Part shown: positions 1 to 11,494 of the stretch, piece after piece
Numbering within the stretch: the stretch's first letter is position 1
How the letters are laid out: each line of letters starts with the position of its first letter
Source: Spizellomyces punctatus DAOM BR117
Taxonomy: Eukaryota > Chytridiomycota > Chytridiomycetes > Spizellomycetales > Spizellomycetaceae
NCBI RefSeq assembly: GCF_000182565.1
Contig: NW_015971554.1
Coordinates: forward strand, 287,912 to 351,911
Direction of reading: 5' to 3'
DNA: 64,000 bases
The notes under the pieces: model-generated
What the model was told of the DNA's origin: nothing
Database searches by the model: none
Seen by the model: only the letters and a program-made list of their open reading frames with translations
Program-made: the position numbers and the translations under genes

Positions 1-2601
1 GTAGACTGGACTGACTGCAGAAAGGAGCAGGCTTACCATACTTTATGTCTCTGAGTGTTAGATTTACCGTCATTACCCTGAGGGTTTCCAATGGGCCCGC
101 GTGTGCACCAACATTCGATCGCGCAGAATATACAAATGCCCCATGGGTCAAATAAGGGTCGGGAGAGACAGTTGATAACAGTTCCGAACTAGATAAAGCT
201 GTGTGTGAATCATGTTTATACAAGAGCGCATGGGACAGTGGATTTGTTCTGGTGTATGCCGACAGAGTTTTCATTGCAGATTCAAAACAGCCAGTCCATC
301 TGGCATTCATCAGTCCATTACCATGATACGATTCAAACAAAAACCTTTAAAAATAGCCTAAGAAATAAGCCATGTCTATTGGAAGTAATCTGGGAGTCCG
401 CAAATAGTCGCAATGCTTGATTCCGCAGTTAATCCCCCGCCGTCAGGCAGATTGGTTTGGCATAAACATCCCTATCTTACGTGCACGCACTGGACTGCGG
501 CGACAAGTGAAAGAAATATCTCCGGATGCCGTTTCAATGCATGGATAAAAAGTTTGGACATCAAAAGATAAATCCCAGCCAGCAGGTTCGTCTTCCCTCG
601 CTGATCAAAGGCTCTTCCAAAGGAAAAGACATTGGCAAAACGTTCTTGTTTGCAAAGGCTATTTGTGAGCATCAAAGCGGCTGTGGATCCAAAGTCTGCA
701 CGGGAAATACCGCGCCGGTTTCTCTAGTTTGTCAACATATATCATATTTTTCATCCGATTTCATCCTTTATCGCAGGCCCTTCCCCCGAAGAGGATGCCA
801 TCATCACCCGAAGGCTCCGGCAGTCGTTGCTCCTTCCATTTCTGGCGCGCGCAAACGATCAGTCCCAGGCGCCCACCTCAAAGAGGTTAGTACGTTGCAT
901 TACTGCAACGGCCTTTAAAGTTATCCGGTTATGACTTTTCGACCGAGTTGAGTTTAGCGCCAAGTTCCCAGGGCGGGCTCGAGTTTTACGCCATCCCAAG
1001 GCGAGTGAAGAGAGAGTGGGGGGGATGCGAGAGAGGGTGCCTTTTTATAACCCTGGGGGACTGCGCTTTTTTTTTTGCAATTTCGGAATTCGTCGGCGGA
1101 AGATTGCGTATCCTGCGTACGTCATTCTTTTGAGCACGCCATGAACGCCCAATCATCGTCGTCGTTTCCACCTCCTGGCAGACCTCCTGGCGTGCGTTCG
1201 TTCCCCTCGCATGGCGCGTAAGTTCAGATTATGTAAACGCGTGAAGCGAGTCATTTGTTTATCTTGATTTTCCCACGGTCCTCCCCCAACGAGATGAAGA
1301 ACAAATATCGTTTGCATAGACAGCAAAGTTCAGTACTTGTTTCTGCCCAAGGATAGGGATAGTCTACTGCAAGGTTCTCGATGCATTGTGGTCAACTGGA
1401 CAGGTGGACGAACCGACGGGATGTAATTCTGTTCTCCATGAGCCGGATTCCTTTGCAAGCGTTGGGGACTGTTACAATCTGCTATTTCACAATCTTCTGT
1501 GTGGTGGATATCCCGCAGCGTCCTTTGTACCGCTCATTGACGATCTCCTGAGGTTCAATCTTTTGCTTGCAAGTGATGGATGGCGGAGCGTATCGAGAGG
1601 GACTGATTCGCGGCAATGAAAGACGCCTTGGATAGTGTAGCATGACCTCTGCCTGCCTAGCTTGGAGGAAAACAGCACAGACTCTAACGTGCAGTCTTTG
1701 TCGATGAATATTCGGAACCAGAACTACCGTGAAAGTTCATCATTACATTATCGACAATGTCCCTTGGCTGTCAACGTTATTTCTCCGGCTCAATTCCTCG
1801 CATCGGCTTGCTGATGGCAAATATTATCGAAATTGACCATAAACCTCTTCATCACAATCTTTAGGTACACTGAATCTGGAAAAGATAGGATTTCTTCACA
1901 TTTACGATGAAATAGTTCAATCGGTCCTATAATATTTAGATTTCTTCATTACCCAACGTATATTTTATTATCAGCTACACATCCCATGTCAGGAGCTGAA
2001 GAAATCAAGATAGATCTAAAGTTGGCGAACGATCTTGACATCAAGACCGCATGCACCGCTCCGTGAATGTACAATCAATTCTTGGAAATTGTATCGCATC
2101 CGAACAACATTTTTGGCCAAACCTCTAGTATCACGCCATTCAAATTGCAAAGAAGGCATGTAACTTGACCCAGGCATAGGAAAAGCAAAATACACCAGAG
2201 GGCAATACTGCTCTTTTGGCGCGACCGCACGACAGCGCTTCATCCGATCAGAGTACTTTTGATAACGGATCCATAGTCATTTTACTAATGCTATGAGTTT
2301 ATTAAAGGTAAATCAATACGCAGTAATCATGGTGCTAATGCGTTTAAAAAAGCTTGTCAAGACCTCTTTCCACCTGCTTCAAAACGTCCATCCCCATACA
2401 CTCGGCAACGGAAGGAAGTTCGGAGCCTCATCCCGTGACCGACACGCTAACCACGTGACTGCATGATGAGGAAATGACATCAGCGACAAGCATCTCCGCC
2501 TTCGCAAGCTCTTAAGTTTGAATGAACTCGCCAGGTATGCACCCATCACAAAAAAAGCCAAACACAGCCAAAAAGAAGGATTTACTCATATCGTTTATTC
2601 A
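1..2601. other. Intergenic, no confident gene
   Basis: No long open frame with recognisable protein character is present. Two short stretches on the plus strand look weakly coding: a 52-codon frame at about 413-571 that is rich in Trp, His and Cys, and a charged, helix-like segment at about 777-885 bounded by an AG and a GT. Neither matches a family I know and they do not join convincingly. The rest is AT-rich without a visible repeat or RNA gene. The stretch just before 2602 presumably holds the promoter of the phosphatase gene. Confidence 0.5.
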
Positions 2602-3607
2602 ATGATTTCCTGCATAACAAAGGGCGTTGCACGCGCGCAAGGTTCACGTCCCTACCAAGAAGACAACTTTGCCATCGCAGACGAAACATTTGACAAGAGC
2701 GGCTTCGCACTCTATTCTGTGTTTGATGGACATGGTGGAGGGGCGGCATCTAAACATGCGGCGCAGAACCTTCCAAAAATCATTGTCAATTCCGAGGCAT
2801 TCAAAACTGGGGTATACGATCGGTCACTCCAAGAAGCGTTCCTGGCAGAAGATAAACGTCTTGCGGAAGAGTTGGGTGCAGAGGGACGGGGAGGTACAAC
2901 CGCTACCGTGGCGCTCATAGCCCAAAACCAGTTGTTTGTTGCCAATGTCGGAGATTCGACAGCTGTATTTGGCGCGACAGGATGGAACAGGGAATTATCA
3001 TGCTGTGAGATTGAGCAAGGAACACAAGGTGGATGATGAGGCTGAGGCAGCGAGGTTGGATGAGGCGAGCGCCAAAGTAAAGAGGGATAGAGTTGTTGGA
3101 CCGGGTCATGCTATTAACATGACGCGAGCGTTGGGGGATTTTGATTTTAAGTTGCCTACCAATGGTGCAAGTGCAGATTGGATTTCTCCGGTAAGGATAT
3201 CTCGCCAGTCTATCCTCTCCCGTCAATCATCTTTTTCTAATTGCATTGATAAAGGTTCCTCACATTACGCAAACAACCTTGTCCCCCGCCGACGATTTTT
3301 GTATTATCGCCTCTGACGGACTCTGGAACCATCTCGACGAGTTCCAACTTATACCCATGGTAAACATTCCCCTGTCTCCTCAAGTTGAGAATACCAACTC
3401 ACACAGTTTCGCTAGATTGCGGAAATGAGGAATAAAGGCAAATCCCCTCAACAGATTTGTGATGATTTTGTTAAAACTTTAGGACAGGTAAAACTGGCAA
3501 CTTTTTTTATCTATTCAACAGACAATTGCTGATGTTTTTATTCGTAGGTTAAAGGATCGGACAATATTACTTTTATTTTACTTGATTTCAAATGGGGGGA
3601 AGAATAG
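2602..3607 (+). CDS. PP2C-family Ser/Thr protein phosphatase, frame disrupted
   Basis: PPM/PP2C phosphatases are metal-dependent enzymes that remove phosphate from Ser/Thr. The family motifs appear in order: SRPYQEDNF, FDGHGGG, ANVGDSTAV, an RALGDFDFK motif, SDGLWNHLDEF and GSDNITFILLDF, so the metal-binding Asp residues are kept. Visible exons are about 2602-3190, 3255-3359, 3416-3487 and 3548-3607, each bounded by GT...AG. Within the first exon the frame must shift by one base between about 2962 and 2990 (after GDSTAVF, before GTGNYHAV). No ordinary intron explains this; a 16-nt GT...AG segment there would restore frame but is implausibly short. It is an assembly or sequencing indel, or a recent pseudogene. 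The start at 2602 is chosen because the conserved region begins a few residues later; an in-frame ATG lies at 2518. Confidence 0.85.
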
Positions 3608-4395
3608 AGTAGATTTGAATAAATAAGAGATTTCGTTGTAGGCTTTGCATTTATTTTGTTCATGGCTGCCCAATGCCGGAACGCAGGAATGACATGCTGC
3701 AGACCATACGCCAAGTTATTGATGAAGAGCGGTTATAAAAAGTTGACGACATTGACATGGCAATAAGGAGTCTCGATGTGAGATGTTTTCATTGGGAGAC
3801 ACCATGACGGGTATGTACCACACACCAAATGACCCAAGAAGATATCCCTATGGGCTCTACGATGCTGTCAAGTGGTAAACGTTGTTCAAACAGGTTTTAT
3901 ACTAGGACTATTCCCTATGCGTTAGATAGCTCAACATCTCTATTTACGCCTACAGCTCCGATGGCAAACATTTCGGTAAAACATCTACCTCCACAGGCAG
4001 ACTAGATCTCATACCTTAGAGGACTACAGATGGGATGCTTTGGTGGCTTGGCATTGAAAAGCCGTTGGTCGTTAGCGAAAATGCTCTATGTCCCTGTCGA
4101 TATGCCTTCTGCAGAGGTTGATAAAAATGGTTGGTACAGCCTTGATATGTTCAAAGCGTCAAATATTCCACAAGATAATGTTGTAAAGCAAAAATGCTAT
4201 GGTGTTTCTGAGGACAATCATACCTCAGCTGGAAACGTAATTGAACATACCCATGCGAAACCCAGAAATGAGACATGATCATAAACACAATTCACAAACA
4301 TAAACATAAATCAATGCATGACTATGTATTTTGAAAAAAAGAGATCTAATCTATCAGCTATCTATGAAGGTATCATACTGCTTTTGTTCTGTTCT
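3608..4395. other. Intergenic
   Basis: Downstream regions of the phosphatase gene and of the minus-strand repeat protein meet here. An 82-codon open frame at 4030-4278 (plus) has no recognisable motif and ordinary composition; I do not call it a gene. No repeat or RNA gene is seen. Confidence 0.45.
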
Positions 4396-5637
4396 CTAGA
4401 TCCACATCAGCCCAACACTCAAAATACCCAGGACGAAGCATGTCATCTGCTTCCCATTGGCTTTAGATGCCGCGGAAGTTGAAACGCCGGCTTGAATGGC
4501 TTCTGCGGAGGTAGTAGCCGTACGAGTTTGTTCCCTTGTCTGAATATTGAGTTCATCTTGCGAGAGAATGTCAATGCCGCCAGCGACGAAAGGAACGTCA
4601 TTTGGAGGGTTCGGCAAATCAATTGGACGGAAAAAGGGCGGCTCGTTGGGATTGCCGGGCGGAGCCTGGGGTGGTGGTGCTGGGTTTGGGTTAGAAGGGG
4701 CGGGGAATGGCACATCATTTGGATTGGGAGCTGGTTGCTCTGTCGGCCGTGGTGCGGGAGGAGGAGGTGGAGGAGGCTGTTGGGTTGGGTCCGGTGTGGG
4801 GGCTGGCGGATTATTTGTTGGCTGTGGTGGAGCGGGATCTTCTGTTGGTGTCGGCTGTGGAGTAGGGACAATGGTCGTTTCCGGGCGTTGCGACGGAATT
4901 ACTGGTGAAATAGTGGGGATGGGTGGAAGGCTAACGGATACTGAGGGAACACTCACTGTAATGGGGGAAACAGTTGGAACGCTCACTGTGATTGGTGTAA
5001 CGGTCGGGACGTTTACTGTGATTGGGCCAACAGTTGGAACGCTCACTGTGATTGGGGCAACAGTTGGAACGCTCACTGTGATTGGGGCAACAGTTGGAAC
5101 GCTCACTGTGATTGGGGCAACAGTTGGAACGCTCACTGTGATAGGGGCAACAGTGGGGACGCTCAGTGTTATGGGAGCAACGGTCGGGACGCTGACGGTA
5201 ATGGGGAGAATCGTTGGGACGTCCACTGTAATGGGGCGGCCAACCGTCACTATCGGGTAGCGTATAGGAATGTTGACCGTAGTCGGGTTCGCGGAGGGCT
5301 TGCTAATGACGGTAGGAACAGTAGGCGTTCTAGCGACAGCTGTGGGGAAGACAGGAAAGAAATTTGTGATGGTTGGCTGTTCCTCGTGCTTTGTCGACTG
5401 CGTGTTGGTTGATTTCTTGGTGGTTGTTTGCTGGCTGTCGTGTTTCGGCTCCTTGCTCCTTGTGGCTTTTGAACCTAGGTCAATGACCTTATTGACTACT
5501 GGTTTGGTTGAACCCGGAGCCGAATAACGAAAAGATTCCGTTAGTGGGATGGCAGCGACATTTTCAGCTATCGGCGCCGAGTTCGCGGTCGTTGCAAGAG
5601 CAACCAGAAGAACCGGGAGCAGCCGCGATATGTGCAT
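4396..5637 (-). CDS. Secreted, probably GPI-anchored decapeptide-repeat protein
   Basis: A single uninterrupted 413-codon frame. The N-terminus is a clear signal peptide (MHISRLLPVLLVALATTANS, cleavage probably just after). Residues about 130-230 hold ten copies of a ten-residue unit of the type ITVSVPTVAP, followed by a Pro-rich segment with long runs of P, T and Q. The C-terminus has a small-residue cluster (STSAASKANG) and a hydrophobic tail (CFVLGILSVGLMWI), the usual layout of a GPI-attachment signal. Such proteins are typically O-glycosylated wall or surface proteins; function beyond that cannot be read. The long open frame on the opposite strand (4547-5260) follows from the repeat and the GC-rich codons. 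Confidence 0.75.
   Translation of the reverse strand: MHISRLLPVLLVALATTANSAPIAENVAAIPLTESFRYSAPGSTKPVVNKVIDLGSKATRSKEPKHDSQQTTTKKSTNTQSTKHEEQPTITNFFPVFPTAVARTPTVPTVISKPSANPTTVNIPIRYPIVTVGRPITVDVPTILPITVSVPTVAPITLSVPTVAPITVSVPTVAPITVSVPTVAPITVSVPTVAPITVSVPTVGPITVNVPTVTPITVSVPTVSPITVSVPSVSVSLPPIPTISPVIPSQRPETTIVPTPQPTPTEDPAPPQPTNNPPAPTPDPTQQPPPPPPPAPRPTEQPAPNPNDVPFPAPSNPNPAPPPQAPPGNPNEPPFFRPIDLPNPPNDVPFVAGGIDILSQDELNIQTREQTRTATTSAEAIQAGVSTSAASKANGKQMTCFVLGILSVGLMWI
4951..5250. repeat. Tandem array of ten 30-bp coding units
   Basis: Ten 30-bp units lie end to end inside the secreted protein gene. Three consecutive units (5041-5130) are identical, and flanking units differ at a few positions. 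The unit encodes ten residues, so copy number changes keep the frame. There are no spacers, so this is not a CRISPR array. Confidence 0.9.
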
Positions 5638-6673
5638 CTAAGGGAAGCGCAGAGAGTCGATTGGGGAGATGTTTAGCTGAGCTGACATGAGCGGGGGGGC
5701 AGCTCAGGAGCGAGATTAATAACTCTGTCATATCTTTTGCCTACGAAAAAGATGTAGAAAGACAAGAGCGGAAAAGTTGTGCAACTGCTAGTAATTTGGA
5801 AAAAAATGTAAGGTGGAGAAAAGGGAATAAACAGCAGGTGTGTGTAGCATCTTTTGCGAGAAGGAATTACAAGTTGCTTTTATTTTTTCCATGTGGAAAG
5901 TGTTCAATTTCACACTTACGTTTTTGAACACTCTCGAACGGGGAGTGGTGCGAGAGCTAATGAACGAATCATAATCAATTTGGGAATAATTAGGGAATTA
6001 ACTAGTTTGAAACATCTAAAGCGGCCTTAACTTTTCTTTACTTTTTACTTTAGTTGTTTTGAAAGCCAAAAGGCAAACACAGCAAAGTATTTTGGCTTGC
6101 GGCATTTTTCTTCTTTCTTTTTGATCTTTTTTGCCAGACAACAACCAATATGAGTCTTGGTGTTAAAAACGCCATGGAAAGTTGATCAAAAGCAATCATG
6201 AGTGGAATCAAATGATGGCATCCACATGGTAAGACTGACCGTTTGTGTTGTCGGCCGGTGGTGATTGTTCATCATGGCCAGTTGAGCACAAAGAAAGCAG
6301 CTCTTTGTCCATCAGAGTCCACCATCCATGGCCTTTTTGGTTCATTCTCGACATTGTCCACACGCACACAAGGAGACGGACATGCCGAGTCCCGCAAATA
6401 GTTATCGCTAAAGATGCTTAACGACAATGCATGAAAACCTACTCTTCTCCATCGTTCTTTCCTCTACAGATCTCCTTCATAAAAACCTTTGGGCTAAATT
6501 CCTAAAAGCCCCCCAATTGATGGCATTTTCCCAATTTTTTATCCGTTTGACGGCTCTTTGACTACGCCACGCTGTGCCACACGACGGACTTGCGTCGCTT
6601 TTGGGACGCTTGCGAGTTTCTTCTTTTGTCCTTGTCGAGATCCTCTTGCCAACGCACATTTACTCAGTCCAAT
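5638..6673. other. Intergenic, divergent promoter region
   Basis: Lies between the divergent starts of the repeat protein (minus) and the aminotransferase (plus). AT-rich with several T runs. Open frames here are short and motif-free. An in-frame ATG at 6590 could extend the aminotransferase by 28 residues. Confidence 0.5.
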
Positions 6674-8079
6674 ATGCTCACCCCTATACCAAATGTGACC
6701 GCCAACGGCACCAAGAAAGAGGTTACGAACGGTACCTCTACAAAGACTCTGTGGGACACGAAAACTCAACAATACCACGGCGGTCAAGAGTGGCAGTTTT
6801 TAGACAACTTTATCGAAGATTTCAGTGTTACGACCAATGGTCTAGGAACTCCAAGAAAGGCCCTGCAGGCTGCTAGAGATGCGGTATGTCTTTCAGGGTG
6901 CCAAGAAAGAGCATCCACAGTTTGTTGACTCTTTCATTTTTGCATTTAGCTTGAAGTGTGCCACCACTACCCGCCAGCGGACCAAGAGCCTGCAAAGACA
7001 TACTTGGCAAACTTTTTGTGGCCGGAAGACTATCAAGATGTGCACTCTCGATTGCTACTTGGAAACGGAGCGTCGGAACTTATAGATCTTGTCACCCGAG
7101 CGGCGCCTGAGGGACCGTGGAAGCCAGGACCGTGGAAGATTCAGGTGTGTTCACAAGAGTGCCTACTACTACATATGCGAGAAGAGGGTCTACCCTTTCC
7201 CTCTTATATGCACTCTTCACTCTGACGAGCTCACTCATTGAACTTTTCTCCTAGTACAAAGAATATGAACGCTCGGCAATCGCTCTCGGTCGGACGGTTC
7301 TTAGACCTGACCATCCAACATCGGCAGCACTTACCTGCATCGTTAACCCCAACAATCCTACTGGAGATTACATGCCCATTGAAGAGCTTAAATCCTACAT
7401 TGAAACAACCGTCGCAGACAACACTGTGGTGATGGTTGGTGAGTACACCTACTTCACGAGCGCGGGCCCTGTGTGACTATATGCTCAAAGTACTTTTGTA
7501 GATGAATCCATGCAGCCTTGGCACTCACCTGAATTCCGCCATGATTCCCTTATTTCACAATCTGAATGGCTGAAAAATATGTTCAACACTCGTGGAATTG
7601 CAGTCTTTATCATGCACTCATGGACAAAGCTGTGGTCTTGCACCGGTCTTCGGCTAGGATCAGTTGTATGTCCTACTGTTGATCACTGTATCAAGCTTAA
7701 AAAAGTCCAAGTTCCTTGGTCTGTAAATCTTCCTGCATTGAAGTTCTTGGAAGTTGTCACGTCGGATGAAGAGAAGGATTATCTGGATGAGACTTGGGCT
7801 GTGACAAGCGAATGGCGCGCAAGTTTGGTGGAGCGTCTGGAAGAGCTTTGCAATGGACAGTGGGAAATCCATGGCAAACCTTTCCTCTCGTGGGTGTGGA
7901 TTGACATGAAAGACGCGCGGGTAGCAGCCGATGCCGTTACCCTTGCCAAGCGGGCAGGCGTCCCCGTACGTGCTGGTGTGCATGGGTACGCGTGTGACAC
8001 TTGTGTGAGGGCCGCTGTGAGGAAACCTGAGCAAGTGGATGTGTTGGTTCAAGCTTGGAAAGGATTAGTAGATGTCTAA
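6674..8079 (+). CDS. PLP-dependent aminotransferase, class I/II (histidinol-phosphate-like)
   Basis: Four exons, 6674-6883, 6950-7144, 7255-7438 and 7502-8079, join in frame to 388 codons. Fold-type I aminotransferase signatures are visible: LGNGASELIDL near the cofactor phosphate site, NPNNPTGDYMP (cofactor-binding Asn), VDESM (Asp that pairs with the pyridine nitrogen, split by the third intron), and SWTKLWSCTGLRLG, whose Lys should bind pyridoxal phosphate and whose Arg would bind the substrate carboxylate. The small size and motif spacing resemble HisC/CobD-like enzymes, but the substrate cannot be fixed. There is no obvious targeting peptide if translation starts at 6674; starting at 6590 would add an Arg/Leu-rich leader, so a mitochondrial form is conceivable. 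Confidence 0.85.
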
Positions 8080-8408
8080 ACGGACTGGGTCTGCAGCGAC
8101 GTGCAGCGACGCATGGGATACTGGTAACTGGCGATCCACCCGATCGCGATATTATGGGAGAGAGCGGGAGTATTTATATTTCATAGACTACACATTGGTT
8201 AAATATTTCATTTTTCGAACCGTTCATTGTTCCGCGTGATTGTCACGCTTGCTCTGGTGTGCTAAATTTGGATCTTGACCGTACGGAGTGATCAACCTTA
8301 CAGGCTGGAACTTGCCTTTTGGCAAAGAAAAAGCATATCTCAGCACCAAGTGCACTGGGCACACACTTTGCTTTTTTACTAGGAAAAAAAAAGGTCCTCC
8401 AATACAGC

Positions 8409-8416
8409 TATATAAG
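8409..8416 (+). promoter_or_regulatory. TATA-like element
   Basis: The sequence TATATAAG lies about 66 bp upstream of the ATG at 8482, a plausible position for a core promoter of the 159-aa gene. Confidence 0.4.
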
Positions 8417-8481
8417 AATGGCAAAGGGAAGACAGGACGTCATTTGATCTAGCTGCCCTTTTTAGATACATTGCGAACAAA

Positions 8482-8961
8482 ATGAGCTGGTATTCTGTCA
8501 GCATTACAAACATTCCCCAACCTTCCGCCATCCAGGGTCTTCAAACAACAACCTCGTTCCCAGCGCTTACTTTCCGTTCATCACCAATCTTGCCAAACAC
8601 CGACTATGTTTTCGGCCATAAAGACTTTAGCGAGCTCCGTGCACAGATATATATCTGGCTGGAACAACTTGCAGCTCGTAAAGAGGCAGGAAAAAAGCTC
8701 CGCATTGGCATAACGAACGATTACAAGAAAATTGCCAAACGTGATGGCGAAACCACCGTCGTCGTGATTGGTAAAGTCAAGGTTTCTGGGTCCTGGCTTA
8801 AGGGAGGCAAGCAGGCTGAATACATTGCAAGGGCCATTAAGACGTGCTTGGTTGATGCGGCGTGGAAGATATTGCCCGAGGAAGGGATTGTTTTAGGGGA
8901 CGATGATGCTAATCGGAAGGCGGGCTTGAAGAAGGCGATGTACATATATGCTATTTGGTAG
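8482..8961 (+). CDS. Hypothetical protein, 159 aa
   Basis: A single-exon frame of 159 codons with good coding character and a TATA-like element upstream. I do not recognise it with confidence. The middle (residues about 70-120) reads KLRIGITNDYKKIAKRDGE, then VVVIGKVKVSGSWLKGGKQ, then AEYIARAIKTCLVDAAW, which looks like a compact alpha/beta domain. The GITNDYKKI pattern recalls the start of some GIY-YIG-type domains, but the catalytic pattern is not clear enough to claim it. No signal peptide or membrane segment. Function unknown. Confidence 0.6.
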   Translation: MSWYSVSITNIPQPSAIQGLQTTTSFPALTFRSSPILPNTDYVFGHKDFSELRAQIYIWLEQLAARKEAGKKLRIGITNDYKKIAKRDGETTVVVIGKVKVSGSWLKGGKQAEYIARAIKTCLVDAAWKILPEEGIVLGDDDANRKAGLKKAMYIYAIW

Positions 8962-10070
8962 TCGGACTTGAACTGTATATACTTTTACTATTTAATCTCA
9001 ATTTATATATTCGCGGGAATTGTCGATAGTTTTGTGTTTTTTGACTGGAGAGCTGTCAAGTTCTCAAGGATAATCATAGTCAAAGCACATCCCCATTTCA
9101 CCTGTCCAGCAAACCTCCATCCAGATCCTTTCGGCAGACCAGTCCATATATTTGAATATAAGCTGGAGAATATCTGCTAAGAAAGGTATCTGTTATCATG
9201 AGAATCACATGGAAATGCTCGGAGTTTTTTGGCATGCTGCTAAATATACCTTGGTGGTTCGGGACCTTTCAAAGTGGAGCCGCTACCACGGCATTATAGA
9301 TATGGGTTATTTTTTCGTCAGTGAATATTCATACCGTACGCCTTTGTGTCAGACGCAATTGTTCTGCCAGCGCAAAACCTCATGTCTGTTGCAACGATCG
9401 GAATGAAGGCAATTCCTCGCAGATCATCATCCGACAATGCCAAGCAACCGCGAAACACCGATGATAAACTCATTTATTGCCCAATACCTGTACGACCAAG
9501 GGCAGTCATTGCCTCCTTTCTGGCGGGGATCGAGCAGACGTTACAGGGAGATGACCGTGACGGTGTCAAGTCCAAACATGACCAAGTCATCGGGAATTTT
9601 AATGGCTTAAATGCCCTTGTCGGAGGACCGGCACATGATGACATGCACACTATACCAATGGACCTATGTCGAGTGTCAGTCAATGTAACCAAGATGGTCG
9701 ATATCAAGGCCCGGTGATGGGGTAGTGCGAGGTATGCGAGAGGCATCCGTTCTAGGGCTATCAACTCTCGCCTAATAGACTTGATAGCAGGTCATGGAAA
9801 GTGGACGACAGTGCCCTGGTCCAGTGTACATAGTGTGTATCGGTAAACTACGTACAAATTGTAGTTCGACATTATATGGAGCAGGCTCGTGTTCGCTCGT
9901 GAGGCTTGCTGAAAAGGAAAGGATATCCATACTGTAATAAAACTATCCACCTCCGAATGTTCATTGTATAAGCCCATTGCAGATTGTTGCTCCTTTTTTA
10001 TTATGCAGAGATCATTCTATTCGCTCAATGCAATAAACGCCTACCTACACCAGCAAACAATTTCTAACTC
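8962..10070. other. Intergenic
   Basis: Overlapping open frames on both strands around 9346-9764 (123 and 96 codons) mirror each other and lack motifs, so I do not call either. The rest is AT-rich. It should contain the 3' ends of the 159-aa gene and of the F-box gene. Confidence 0.45.
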
Positions 10071-11136
10071 CTAATTTCTAAAGCTAGGCAACCGCAGTAT
10101 CCCTTCAAGGATTTCCTCTGTTTCCAGACCACTCGCACTTGGCAAGACAATAACGCCATGTCCGCCCGAGCCTCGTCTCACAACCACATCATTAACAACC
10201 TGCATGCGGGGTACAAAGTCTTTTAGGCCGTTGGCAAGGTCGCATCCTGATGTTAGTGTATGCAGGATAACGGATGCCCGTGACAGACGTCGAGACAATG
10301 GTGGCTGGACCACCGCGGCCCTCAAGGCGTCGGACGTGCTAGACCCTCCGGTGTAGACGGTCGCAACGGAGGACCAGGAGCCTTCGGATGTGTACGGTAC
10401 GTCTGTCGGTGCAGCTATGATTAGGTAGTCGTACAGATCTCGAGTTTACCGTTCGTTGCCTTACCAGGGTTCCAAAATCCCAGCTGGTGCATAAGCACCT
10501 TTTCCGCCTCGCATTGCTCACATGGCACCACTGGAACAGGTACTAGTCTTCTAACAGGCAATAGCCCATCAGGTATCCCTCTTGGTGATGTGACCGCTCC
10601 CAACATTTGCTGAAGTGCCAAGCATTCATGTCCTGCCCAGAATCTGCGCGATCGTTCCTTTTCGCGACGATAGTGAGCGATGAAAGTACTCTTCCAGTCA
10701 ATCTGGTCGTCATCTCTTCTAGTCAATTAAATAACCAACCCAATTTAGATGCAACATTGGTGTTATATTTTGCAGCAGTATACCTTTCGACCGAATCTCT
10801 TTCAGTACGCGATCCATCACACTCTTCTTTGTCTTTGCGATGATATCGGATAAGCTTATCGGGTTCTACATCTTGAGCAAGACAGAGTGCACGCCAAAGG
10901 GACGCATCATCGGCTCGCTTTCGCCACCCTCTGTCTGCACTGCGAAGTTTTGTGAGAGCGCCTGGACCGAGAAACGCTAGTATTTGGAGCCAGATTTCGT
11001 GAGGAAGTTTAGGCAGAGGGTGGATATCAGATATCAACGCATCAACATTATTTGCTGAACGGCTGCCAGGTTCCTTTGGCTTCGTGGAACGTGGACGGAG
11101 GGAGGATGGGTCGGGGTTCGAAAGAATAGGAAGCAT
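10071..11136 (-). CDS. F-box protein
   Basis: Three exons on the minus strand, 11136-10784, 10718-10465 and 10414-10071, give 316 residues in frame. Residues about 40-85 form an F-box: LPKLPHEIWLQILAFLGPG, then LTKLRSADRGWRKRADD and SLWRALC. F-box proteins link substrates to Skp1 in SCF ubiquitin ligases. The rest (a charged middle with YRREKERSRRFW, then a Cys pair in CEQCEAEK) carries no substrate-binding repeat that I recognise, so the target is unknown. The gene is divergent from the 863-aa orphan, with 358 bp between the starts. Confidence 0.8.
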
Positions 11137-11494
11137 CGCTCTCCACTTGTTATAAAGAATTTCCTTTGTCGGTTATCTTCTTTCTTTATTTCCATTCACA
11201 CCTTCCAGAGAGAGATCGGTTAGAAAAAGATGTTTTACCAAGTCCGAATCGAAGCAAATCGACCATCTCGTCATGCCCTGACCCAATGGCAACCGTTAAG
11301 GAATCGGAGATTTTAAGATGTGACCCTGTATTATTATGATTCAGAAGTTACTTTGAAATTGGCTATATTTTTAGTTGCTGCCCTTGTAAGTAGTCATGGC
11401 CACGCTTCGTTAATTGTTTTGATGTAAAGTGATGAATGAATAACTGGTTGTTTTAACAAAAGGATCTTAAATACCACAGGCTATCTTTCCACTT
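11137..11494. other. Shared upstream region, F-box gene and 863-aa orphan
   Basis: A 358-bp interval between two divergent start codons. AT-rich, no open frame of note and no clear TATA element. It probably holds both promoters. Confidence 0.5.

Noticed and set aside
2964-2979. 16-nt GT...AG segment in the PP2C gene as an intron
   Set aside because: Far shorter than other introns here, and it would delete conserved residues after GDSTA; a one-base error is simpler.
4951-5250. 30-bp direct repeats resembling a CRISPR array
   Set aside because: Units are contiguous without spacers and encode a decapeptide in a secreted protein; eukaryotic context.
4547-5260. 237-codon open frame on the plus strand
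   Set aside because: Antisense image of the repeat protein; Gly/Thr/Val low complexity with no signal or motif.
9346-9764. Overlapping 123- and 96-codon frames on both strands
   Set aside because: No motif and mutual shadows; not enough to call a gene.
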